Positions 13,201 through 25,200 of a stretch of 64,000 bases of DNA are shown one piece after another. The position numbers and the translations under genes were made by a program. The notes under the pieces are model-generated. The model was not told the DNA's origin. It saw nothing but the letters and a program-made list of their open reading frames with translations, and searched no databases. Source of the stretch: Symbiodinium sp. CCMP2592 (lineage: Eukaryota > Sar > Dinophyceae > Suessiales > Symbiodiniaceae); assembly GCA_905221615.1 (NCBI GenBank), contig CAJNDT010000953.1, positions 45,978 through 109,977 of the forward strand. The letters run 5' to 3'. Each line of letters begins with the position of its first letter. Position 1 is the first letter of the stretch.

Positions 13201-16200
13201 TAGAATGCACTGGCAAGGCAGGCCGATATGCAACACGGCGGCGCTTGGCGATGGAAGCTGAGGCCTGTGGCGGCGGCGTCGTAGAGGTAGACAAAGAGGG
13301 CGAAGAAGTCGTTGAAGTGACCTGGCGAGGAGCGGCCGCATGATCTTGGGGAGGGCCGGGCAGTGGAAAACCAGAGTCCCGCAGCCAGTGGCAGTCCCGT
13401 TCACAGAGTCGTTGTGTATCACGAACGCAGAAACCCACCACGAGCAGGCGGTCCCCTGTCCAGGGGCATGTAATGTGAAGACGCTCTGAGGGCAGCCGTT
13501 GCGGGCCAGCAGCCACATCAAGCAGGTAACCAAGGCGTTTGGCGGAGAGGTCAGGACACGGATGCTGCCCGCGACCTTCCACCCAAACCTGACCATCCGA
13601 AAAATGCGAGGCTGGCAGCAACAGGTTGGCGTGCCGATGATCATTGTTGCGATCCGAATGAAGCGGCGCCTTCAAGTTGAAGAATAGGCCCACTGAAGAA
13701 AAACAGGCATCAGGAAACTCAGCCGACAATATGCGTGCAAGCAGTTGTGTGGAAAAAGGAAATGCAAAACAATTGGATCGAAGCCCGTTCTTGTCGTGGT
13801 GCACGTAGGCTCCAGAAGTAAAAGATTTGGGATCCTCAGGAGCAACAGGTTGGCCTGAAGGTGCTCCCACAGAGTCCGCCGGCAGGCGAGCACTGAGCTC
13901 GCGAAGCTGTGCAAAACTTGCAAAGCCAAGATTCAGGCACTGGGCGGCCAGCCAATCAGCAGAAGAAAGGTCCTGTGCTGTCACCGGCACCGGAGAAAAA
14001 GTGTATCCCAGCCCGTCGTCATTCTGGCCAGTGATCCGTCCAGCCTCAACCTGGCCGGGGGCTGCAACGACTAGTCACTCCTTGGTTTTGCCTTTACCAG
14101 TGCCCTTCCAAGTGCGAGCACGGCAATTGCGAAAGGAGTGACCAGCCCTACGACAGAAGGCACACACATGAACACCGTGCTGGCACGCTGGGGGATCACC
14201 TTCAGTCTTGAGCTTGCAGCCGCCACAGTTGTGATCCCAACAAATGAGCTTGCCACCTTCGGTTTTCTGGTGTGTGCCCTTCAACTCGGCAGGCATGGCA
14301 CGTGCCCCGTTGGGGGTCGAAGTCGGCTTTCCAGACGGCGTGGCAGTCCGTGCCGCCGCCGCCTTCAAGCGCCTCCGACGTTTTGCCGAGCGAGACAAAC
14401 CCTCGCCGTCCTTTGGTGGGGACGGGACATCCAAAGGCATTTTTACGTCAGGCTGCCGGCCCCAAGTAGGCATAAGATACATGGTGATTCTTGGGTCGGT
14501 GCGGAGGGCCTCGAGTGCAACACCAAGCGGAAACTCACCGGCAGCTGTGACCTTGAGACTCGGCACCTCCGATGCAAGAATGAGCCATGCCTCCCTGTCT
14601 GCTTGCACAATCCGGTTCATATCCGGCTTGTGGAACCCTGAAGGGCACTCGCGCGTGAGTGCGTGGAGGAGGCAATGCACCCACCTCTCATGTTGTTGCC
14701 AAGACATTAAGCGAGCTTGATCAAGTGCAAGGCCTCTCCTTTGAAGACACCACTGTAGCCGTATGGGAGAGTCGAAGCAGGCCACATCATCAGGGCCCTC
14801 GTTCCCGACTTTCAAGCTGTTATCCTCCAGCTTAAACACCTTGGTCTGATCGCGAGTCGAGAGTTGGATCTCGCTTTCGCGACTCGTGCAGCGGCCTGGG
14901 CTGATCCATGTCACCCCGACCTCGATCATATGGAAGCACAAATCCACCAAGGCATAAGATGGAACAGAGTCCCGCTCTATGTGGACCCCCGCCAAGCGGC
15001 GTTTCTGATCGGCCGCTCGAGCCGCTTTTTCAGCCAGGGGGAGTTTCTTAGGGGTCTCAGAAGCGTCGCCTTGAACATTCTGGCGTAACTGTGCGATCAC
15101 AAAGGTGCAGGATTCGAAGATGAGTCGCTTCAAGAGCGAGACGTCGCCCAAGCGAGGTGCAGCTCCGAGAATCCGAGTACTGAACGCATCCAGCTCGGTC
15201 TGCGTAGGGCGATCCTGAGGTGTGCCGCATGCATAAGCCAGACTAGCGAAGGTCGTGACACCATTGTCACGCAAAGCTGTGTGAATGGTTCCCGCATTCA
15301 CCTCCTGGCATCGCTGGGTGAAGGCAGCTTCCGAATCCACAAGCGACATGATGCCCTGCGTCTGAGTCACAAAACACTCAAGCGGAGAGGCTTCCATGAC
15401 AGTAGCACCGGCAGTGCAAGCATGCACACACGAAGAGTACTTGAGTCTTTCGGAGAGGCACGTTTCACAGATCTGCCGCGAACTTCTTGCAGTTCCGGCA
15501 AACTGAAGAGTCAAATCGAATTTTAATTGGTGGCTTGTATGTGTCACCAACCATGCGGCCGCACAGCAAAACCTTCCGATTTTGATCGGAAATCATGTGC
15601 AAAAGCCGAGTCCGCTTGTGTTGCAGGAAAGATGTGCCTAGGGCGGGCTTCGGTACACCCACCTTGCGCTCAGGTTCGTGACTGATCCTTGAAGACGAAG
15701 AAGACGACTCATCTGAACAGCTTGAACTGGAAGAGTCCGTCCCGGAAGCATTCCCATTAGGTTCCTCGATCAAGTTGTCCCACGGGTGTACCGGCGAATC
15801 GCCAATGTCGGGCGCCTCCGGCTCCTCGTTGGCGGCAGCATGCTCTGGGCTTGGAGGAGAGATGCCCAAGTCTCTCCAATCATCGTCGGTGAGCGGCTCA
15901 GGGAGCGGGAGGTCCCACGAGGCCGCATCTTGCTCTGTTAAGCTGTCCTTGCTATTGCCAGACTGGTGAGCAGGGCAGTTACCATCCGTGGCCTCGGACT
16001 CCGCGTCAGCTGCAAAGGCGCCTGCGGCTGGAGGGTCGCGGACCTCCATCCGATCCGCCGTCAGCCGGCGTTCACGCAGGCCGGCACCGAAAATGTACCC
16101 CGCACGCCCAGCGTCCGGGTCGAAGACACCTTCGCGGATTTCCTCCAAGAGCGCCAGGAGCAACCTTAGTGGCCGTGCCAGCTCGTCATCACCATAAGTG

Positions 16201-19200
16201 TCGGCCATCTTCGCCGAGTTGGCGTGACCACCCATGGTTAGCCGATCAAGGTGCTCAACCCCACGCTTTGCAGCCATGGTCAAGAAGGTGCGCTTCATGA
16301 GGTGTCCTGTTGTGATCTTGCTATTGTCGCGTCCCAAGACTTTCTGGATCCAAGCAGTAATCTCCTTAGAAGAGACCGAGCACCCCATGGCCTCGCCAGC
16401 AGCATTGGGCGTGGGCAGCGGCGGCAAGAATGTAAACAGTCCGACCTCCGCACGAGCCTGTTTCCACAAGTGCAGCCAGTTGTCACTGAGAATCCCAACT
16501 CCAGGAGCGATGAACCTAACAGGCTCGCCATCAAAGTACTTGGAATTCACTGTCTTATACACCTCAACAGTGTACACCAAGAAAATGATGTCCCCCTGGC
16601 TGTTCGTCTCGATATCAAAGCTGACTGAATGTTGGAAGTCCCCCCAACGCGATCTCATGTAAGTGCAACAGAGAACGGCTCCTGCGAAGGTGCGGTCCCA
16701 GGCTGGAACATCCCTGTCCGCAAGCAAATGGTGAAGCTTCTTCAATTCCAGAATGGAGAAAGGATGAGCCCTCTTCTTGCCACGCTTCACAGTTCCCCTC
16801 TGCGACGCCCCCAGACAGCGACGACTTTCAATCACCCGGTCTAGCTGGGGAACCATGAAAACATGCCGCACGAAGATTATAGCTTCTCGCAGAGCTTTCA
16901 GCTGTGACGGTTTCGCCCCACCGGCCTTAGCATCTGACATGTATCGGTACACATCTTGCTCACGATAAGGAAAAGTCCCGTCGCCCCAGCCAACAACCTT
17001 GTGATATCCCATAATAGAATTGGCTCTCTTCAACAAAGTGCTCGGCGCCTTGGGATGCAGCCAATCCTGGACCACGTTGATCCTTTGATCTTTCTCGGTG
17101 CATTCATCCAGGCTTTGGCATACCAACAAATCAGGACACGTCTCAGACCACTTCACAATGATGAAAATCCATCTAGCAATAGCCTTGTCAGAATCCTGTT
17201 GCCGTTGATCCTCCCAGCTCAATCCCTCAGTCTTGCGAACAACAGTAAAGCAAATGCCTTGCGAGAAATCAGCATCCAATACCTTGCGTTTTTTCTCGGC
17301 TGGAAGCAGAGTTTCCTCGTCGCCATGATCCCACCCCGGTGGGTCCGGCAGATCGAACCTGTCCTTCCAAGACAAAGGATCCTCCCCTTCGAAGATCTGC
17401 TTGAACACTCCAGACTCCCACGGAAGCAGCTTATCCCTAGGAGTGGCTTCCGAGCATGAGTCAACAGCTGAAGCAAGCAAATTCTTGAAGTCGAAATGAG
17501 ACATGAGCGCTCCCGTATCGCACCCACAGCAAGAGCGCGACACAAGAGGGCGACCCCAGGTCACAGAGCCACACTATCCAGCGGGCCGAGGACTCTGTGT
17601 CGCCGAAGCTTGAGAGGCAACTGCCGAATCCACGGGTGACCACTCGCGCAAGTGCCACCTGAGGTCCGCGTGCCACCACCAGCAAATCAGCTCAAGCGAA
17701 TGCCGATCGACTGCACCCAGGCAGTCGCCCACAGAGGCAACCGCCGCCGGAATGCTAAGCAGCCCCTGAAGAGAAGGCTCGATATCGTCCAGCACAGCAG
17801 TCGTGTCACCCCGAGGGCTATTGGACATGCGCAGCGACAAACCTAGCACAAAAGGCAATCCCAAAGCATGACGTAGGTTATGTGAAGTGCAGCACGGCAC
17901 TGAGCCTGGAAAAGAGCACTGGTTGACAAGCTTCAGTACGCCGAAGTGTCCTAGCACAAATGAGTTGCGTGAGCAGTCCATGTTGCCATGCAAGTACCCG
18001 CCACATGAACATCTGTTTGGGATGCATCTGGGCAGGCGCGCGAGCAACAAGAAAATTGTCATGACAGCTTCGGCAAATCACTCATGAGGCAGGACAAAAG
18101 TGCAGGCTCGACTGAATGCACGCGCACTGAAGAACACATTTTGCAGAAGCGGAGGCCTGGAAGTTTAGTCGACCATCACCGTTCCAGGAAGACGATCGCC
18201 ACAAAATAAAGCCTCCATAGCAACCGAAGGTGCCAGCCCAAGGCGAAGTCATTCGGCAGTCGGAATAAAGGCAGCGTAACACCATTAGCGTCGCCGTCGA
18301 GAGGCGGCCACACGCCGTCCAAAGCGACCTGCACGCAGAAGTCGAAGAGCACGAGACATATTGTCGGCCATGGCATCCTCAATGGTGCTTTCGAAAGAAG
18401 CACGCGTGCCACAGGAACGGAGCCGCATCTCGATCTCCTCGACCTGCCAAGCATCAAAAGGGGACCCACAAGTCTGAGCCGCCGCATTGGTGAGAGCCGT
18501 CATTGTATCACGGCCAGACCAGGAGACCACGGACTCTTCCACGCCATCCCGCACCACGCGGATCCAGCCCTGTTGCTCAAAGGCGGAGCTCCAAAGAAAG
18601 GGCCGTCGCTCCTCGAGTCTCTGGAGGCGGGCCCAAAGTGCAGCATCATTCCCAGGGTCCAAGGAGTCTCCAGCAGCCTCGCCGGTTACAGACCGCCCAT
18701 CTGCAGATTCATCCACGTAGTCCAGCGCGGAGCCAGCCGCAGGAAACCGGTCAACCAGCCGGTGAATATCACAATCGCTGTCCGACGAAACGTGGCTGCG
18801 TGTAGTCGCCCGTGTCGGAAATACGTCAGAGATAAACCCTGACACCGGCGAAGCAAAAGACCGCACGGTCCCTGGGCCAGCCAGTTCGCCCGCCAAACTG
18901 TTCTCTGCAGTTGCCCGAGCGGGGTCCGACATGAGCTGAGGAAACTATGGCCAGAACCCCACGGTTAGCACCCAGAGCCTTTCTAGATGCAACGTGTTTG
19001 CGGAGTGGCGGCCTCGGGTGTCCGGTGTATCTCACTCCGACTCGCAGCCCGGGACGGACCCGGAACTGCCACCACTGCCGGGAGCACCGACGCACGTCGA
19101 GACCGCACTCACGCAGGGGCCCCAAGGCTCAACAAAAATTTGCACTCATGTGCTTGAAGGAGCGTGCGCGGGAGACATGTTAGCAACTGATCATCAAAGA

Positions 19201-22200
19201 ATAAGGTTCATGAAAAACTCAATCGTTAAAAATCAGGTTCAAAAGAGTTTCCCAAAAACCGCCCGAAGTGTTCATGCACGATCGTTTCTCAACGAGACAA
19301 CAATCGTTGTGAAATTGGAAATAAAGTGAAAATCACAAGTGATGTGGTCACATCCCGCAAAAAACTCTAAACCTTCCACCTGGAACCTGCAAGAAAGCCT
19401 GGCGCTTGGGGCGGTCGTCAGTTCGCTAAGGCCTCTGGCCTCTGGGTATCAACACGAACGAGGTGGGAGCCTACTAGTAGGCTCGCAGCCCAGAGATCAT
19501 TTCCGGATCGCGCTTTTTGATGCACACTATGCGCTTGCGATAATATTATGCCTCGAGCTCCGAACTCTCTGCAAACGGCGCTGCGCCGGCTCCCTCGCTG
19601 CCCCCGCGCCCTGCCTGTAGGGATCTCTGCCGGAGCCTGGGCAGGTCTCAAACTCTTGGCAGGTTCCTAGAAACTCAGACTAAACTTGCAGGAAGGACCC
19701 TGGAGCCTCCACGCTGCACGGTCCATTGCCAGGCGCCGGTGCTGTTGAAGCTCACGAGCAAAACATCGTACAAACCGGCATTGGTGTAGCCATCCAGCGA
19801 GGACGATGTGTCGCCCGCGACGATGAGGTTGCCGTTCCAGTCGACCTGCAGCGGGGAGCCAGTGCAGCCTCTTCTTGACCTAGTGTTCACGAAACGCCGT
19901 CACCGGCACTTGCCTGCAGCTTTAAGTTTCCATCCCGCATAAACCTCTAAACCTTCCACCTGGAACCTGCAAGAAAGCCTGGCGCTTGGGGCGGTTGTCA
20001 GTTCGCTAAGGCCTCTGGTCTTTGGATATATGCACGAACGAAGTGGGAGCCTATACCTAGCATGGCCTTAGCCCATGAATCCCAGAGATCATTTCAGGAT
20101 CGCGCTTCTTGGCACAGATCCAACGGTCAGAACACCGTCAGAACCCTCCCGGAACTGCTGGGCGTAAGGATCCGCAAAGCATCCGCCTCTCGGCGGCCTT
20201 TGCTTTAGGCGGTCTCGTGTTTTGCGATGCTGTGCATAGGTGCTTCATATCCAGGCGGCGTCAATTTAAACTTTGCATCTGCTGCCATTCAGCCCCACCG
20301 ATTTTGACAGTTTTTGGATTTTCCTTTGCGGCCCTTGGGGTGATCCGGAGATTTGTAAAGGCCCCTGGAAGCCCTGCCGCTACTGCTGCTACTTCTTGCT
20401 GGGAACTGCTGCTGCAAATGCACCTCCAGCCAGGGCTAATGCACGCTACGAGCTTGCGATAATATACGCCTCGAGCTCCGAACTTTCTGCAAACGGCGCT
20501 GCGCAACCCGCTGCCCCCGGCTCCCTGCCTGCAGGGCTAGGAAGAGGTCATAGCCGGAGCCTGGGCAGAGGGCTGGTCCGGGCACTGCTCGGCGGTCTGC
20601 GGTCTCTCTCTTGGCAGGTTCCCAGAAATTGCAGGAAGGACCCTGGAGCCTCCACGCTGCACGGTCCATTGCCAGGCGCCGGTGCTGTCGAAGCTCATGA
20701 TGAAAGCATCGCGACCACCGGCATTGGTGTAGCCATCCAGCGAGGAATAGGTGGAGCCCGCGACGATGAGGTTGCCGTTCGGATGGACCTGCAGCGGGAA
20801 GCCGGCATCGCGCAAAAACCTCTAAACCTTCCACCTGGAACCTGCAAGAAAGCCTGGCGCTTGGGGCGGTTGTCAGTTCGCTAAGGCCTCTGGTCTTTGG
20901 GTATATGCACGAACGAAGTGGGAGCCTATACCTAGAATGGCCTTAGCCCATGAATCCCAGAGATCATTTCAGGACCGCGCTTCTTGGCACAGATCCAACG
21001 GTCAGAACACCGTCAGAACCCTCCCGGAATTGCTGGGCAGAGATCCTAAAAGCATCCGCCTCTCATCCTGGAGCTCTCGGAACGCTGAGGTGATTTCAGG
21101 CGGGGGCGGCTCCCGGCAGATACAGGCCTTCGGCGGCCTTTGCTTTAGGCGGTCTCGTGTTTTGCGATGCTGTGTTTCATATCCAGGTGGCATCAAATTG
21201 AATTTTGCATCTGCTGCCACTCAGCCCTGGCCCTATCTCTGCTGTGCCTCCAGCTCCTGGCCAATTTTGACAGCTTTCGGCTTTCGGCCTTTCCTTTGCG
21301 GCCGTTGGGGGCGATCCGGAGACTTGTAAATTGTAAAGGCCCCTGGAAGCCCGGCCGCTACTACTGCAGCCAGGGCTAATGCACGCCATGCGCTTGCGAT
21401 AGTATTATGCCTCCCGCTCCAAACTCTCTGCAAACGGCGCTGCACAAAGCCCGCTGCCCCCGCTCCAGGCCTGCAGGGCAGATAAGTAATCAGCGCCGGA
21501 ACCTGGGCGGAGGGCTGGGGTCCGGGCGCTGCTCTGCGGTCTGCAGTCTCTCTTAGTCTCTTGGCAGGTTCCTAGAAACTCAGACTAAACTTGCAGAAGG
21601 GACCCTGGAGCCTCCACGCTGCACGGTCCATTGCCAGGCGCCGGTGCTGTTGAAGCTCATGAGAAAGACATCGTTTGAACCGGCATTGGTGTAGCCATCC
21701 AGCGAGGAAGATGTGTGGCCCGCGGCGATGAGGTTGCCGTTCCAGTCGACCTGCAGCGGGAAGCCGGCATCGCGCAAAAACCTCTAAACCTTCCACCTGG
21801 AACCTGCAAGAAAGCCTGGCGCTTGGGGCTGTTGTCAGTTCGCTAAGGCCTCTGGTCTTTGGATATATGCACGAACGAAGAGGGAGCCTATACCTAGCAT
21901 GGCCTTAGCCCATGAACCCCAGAGATCATTTCAGGACCGCGCTTCTTGGCACAGATCCAACGGTCAGAACACCGTCAGAACCCCCCCGGAATTGCTGGGC
22001 AGAGATCCTAAAAGCATCCGCCTCTCATCCTGGAGCTCTCGGAACGCTGAGGTGATTTCAGGCGGGGGTGGCTCCCGGCAGATACAGGCCTTCGGCGGCC
22101 TTTGCTTTAGGCGGTCTCGTGTTTTGCGATGCTGTGCATAGGTGCTTCATATCCAGGCGGCGTCAATTTAAACTTTGCATCTGCTGCCATTCAGCCCCAC

Positions 22201-25200
22201 CGATTTTGACAGTTTTTGGCCTTTCCTTTGCGGCCCTTGGGGTGATCCGGAGATTTGTAAAGGCCCCTGGAAGCCCTGCCGCTACAGCTACTGCTACTTC
22301 TTGCTGGGAACTGCTGCTGCAAATGCACCTCCAGCCAGGGCTAATGCACGCTACGAGCTTGCGATAATATACGCCTCGAGCTCCGAACTTTCTGCAAACG
22401 GCGCTGCGCAACCCGCTGCCCCCGGCTCCCTCGCTGCCCCCGCTGCCTGCCTCCAGTTCATTGAAGCCATCACTTTCGGAGCCTGGGCGGAGGGCTGGGG
22501 TTGGGGCGCTGCTCTGCGGTCTGTAGTCTCTCTCTAGAAACTGAAACTAAACTTGCAGGCACCACCCTGGAGCCTCCGCGCTGCACGGTCCATTGCCAGG
22601 CGCCGGTGCTGTCGAAGCTCATGATCAAAGCATCTTCTGAACCGGCATTGGTGTAGCCATCCAGCGAGGACTCTGTGGAGCCCGCGACGATGAGGTTGCC
22701 GTTCGGATGGACCTGCAGCGCAGCCTCTTCTTGAGGCAGTGTTCACCAAGCCCCGTCACGCGCCCTTGATTTGATGCCGCTACAGCTACTGCTACTTCTG
22801 GCTGGGAGCTGCTGCTGCACATGCAAATGCAGCCAGGGCCAATGCACGCTATGTGCTTGCGATAAGACGACGCCTCGAGCTCCGAACTTTCTGCAAACGC
22901 CGCTGTGCAACCCGCTGCCCCCACTCCCGGCCTGCAGGGCATTGAAGCGGTCATAGCCGGAGCCTGGGCGGAGGGCTGGGGTGTCCGGGCGCTGCTCTAC
23001 GGTCTGCTGTTCCTCTCTCGGCACGTTGCAAGAAACTCAGACTAAACTTGCAGGAAGGACCCTGGAGCCTCCGCGCTGCACGGTCCATTGCCAGGCGCCG
23101 GTGCTGTCGAAGCTCATGATGAAAGCATCGCGACCACCGGCATTGGTGTAGCCATCCAGTGAGGACTCTGTGAAGCCCGCGACGATGAGGTTGCCGTTCG
23201 GATGGACCTGCAGCGCAGCCTCTTCTTGACCCAGTGATTTGCTGCCGCTACTACTGCTACTTCTTGCTGGGAACTGCGGCTGCAAATGCACCTCCAGCCA
23301 GGGCTAATGCACGCTACGAGCTTGCGATAAGACTATGCCTCGAGCTCCAAACTCTCTGCAAACGGCGCTGCGCAACCCGCTGCCCCCGGCTCCCTCGCTG
23401 CCCCCGCTGCCTGCCTGCAGGGTATAATGAACCAGTCGTCCCCGGAGCCTGGGCGGAATCTGCTCTGCGGTCTGCCCTCGAGAAACTGAGACTAAACTTG
23501 CAGGAACCACCCTGGAGCCTCCGCGCTGCGCGGTCCATTGCCAGTCGCCGGCAGCTCCGGCGGTGGCGGTTACCTCGGTGGCAGCTCAGGTCTTATTTCT
23601 TCTTAGAAGACACGGTAACTCTCTTGTTGGGAGGGGGAGCAGTTTCTATTCACTTCTTTAGAGGCATAGGAAATCCTGGCAAATGAGATCGCTGCTGCCG
23701 TGCTAGGTGCTAGGAGATACAGGACCGCTCAAATTTTCGTTCAAGAAACAGACAACCTTTCTTCGTTCGACACAACAAACGGAATAGATTCCGTCATTTT
23801 TGTCGTCCCACCCGCCACCATTAGTTTTCCCCCACAACAGCCAAAACGGGGCGTACGCTACCGGCCTAGATTAATGCGAACGTCTTCGACCGCTTCTGGT
23901 CTCCAGTCCCCACTTGGACTCCTGTTGAAAATAAAAGGAGTCGGTCGTCTCATGGCCTACATGTATGGAGGGGCTAGATTCACCGTCACAGATGTCAGGG
24001 TTGCGCCTTGTGGAGGATGGAAATTGCAGCGGAGGCTGTGGCCTTGCCCTTTCGGCTGTGGTGCTACTTGTTGCCGGAACTGCTGCTGCTGCTGCTGCTG
24101 CTGCCACTGCTAACACACCTGCGGCCCAGGCGGGCACGCGCTTTGCGATGATATTTACGGGTCTATAGCGCGGTCTGCCATGCGCAGCCCAGGTGACGGT
24201 GGATCTTGTGGAACTCGTTCTGGTCACGCTGCTCGAGGTCTGCCAGCGCTTGGCAAAACACATACACACACACACACACACACCAAAACATCAACAAAAA
24301 AAATCTCCCCGGCACCTGGGTTGCAGTGGCGCTGCTCGAGACGCACACAGGGGTCCTAACTCACCGTTGCAGCTGGGAGATGCCAGGCCTTGGTGGTGGT
24401 GCTCGTGGTGGTCGCGGTGGTCGTGGTGGTGGTCGGACTTCCCTGCACAGGTCAGGGTGCCGGCACTGTCTGGCACACAGGCTCAAACAAGGGGCAAAAG
24501 TGTCATTAGTGTCAATCATGTCAACGTGACACGCTTCAACCTACCAGCACGCGTGCCGAGCCAACTTCGACGGAGCCCAAATGGCCGAAAACAGCTCCAG
24601 TACTGCAGGAAAGTGTACACTGCGACGCTGTGACGACTTCACAGGCCTCGAAGCTCATGAGAAAGACATCGTTTAAACCGGCATTGGTGTAGCCATCCAG
24701 CGAGGAAGTTGTGAAGCCCGCGGCGATGAGGTTGTTGTTCGGGTCGACCTGCAGCGGGGAGCCAGTGCAGCCTCTTCTTGACCCAGTGTTCACGAAACCC
24801 CATCAACGGCCCGAAGCCGGACTCATGCAAAAACTTCAATCCTTCCACCTGGAACTGGCGCTTGGGGCGGTTGTCAGTTCGCTGAGGCCTCTGGGCTCTG
24901 GGTATGCACGAACGAAGTGGGAGCCTAAAGTAGCCTAGCAGGACATTAGCCCATGAACCCCAGTCGGCCCCAGAGATCATTCCCGGATCGCGCTTTTCGG
25001 CACAGGTCCAACGGTCAGAACCCTCCCAAATTTGCTGGGCGTATGGATCCTAAAAGCATCCCCTCTCATCCTGCTGGCCAATTTTGACAGTTTTTGGCCT
25101 TTCCTTTGGGGGCGATCCGGAGATTTGTAAAGGCCCCTGGAAGCCTTCCCCCTGCTGCTACTTCTTGCTGGGAACTGCTGCAAATGCACCTGCAGCCAGG

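Larger units (their letters stand above)
9213..19350 (-). mobile_element. Ngaro-type tyrosine-recombinase retrotransposon (DIRS order), about 10.1 kb
   Basis: In transcription order the element has A1 (19350-19132), internal ORFs, B1 (9980-9714), A2 (9713-9496), a 16-base spacer, and B2 (9479-9213). This A1-ORFs-B1-A2-B2 split direct repeat is the hallmark of Ngaro-type elements, which replicate through a circular DNA joined by a tyrosine recombinase. Internal ORFs give an unknown protein, a tyrosine recombinase, a Gag with CCHC knuckle, and a polyprotein with RT and RNase H. The left flank CTTTAAGTTT and right flank CATCCCGC abut as CTTTAAGTTTCCATCCCGC in uninterrupted units (for example 19920). 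So the insertion made no target duplication, as expected for recombinase integration. All main ORFs are long and open, so this copy is recent. Confidence 0.85.
23566..24830 (-). repeat. Segmental duplication, copy 2
   Basis: Partner of 208-1230, with the same order of sequence and the same shortened blade at its end. It carries about 200 bases missing from copy 1, plus longer microsatellites. Confidence 0.8.

Noticed and set aside
23700..24113. Poly-Cys protein from (CTG)n at 24080
   Set aside because: A translated microsatellite with no conserved neighbour.
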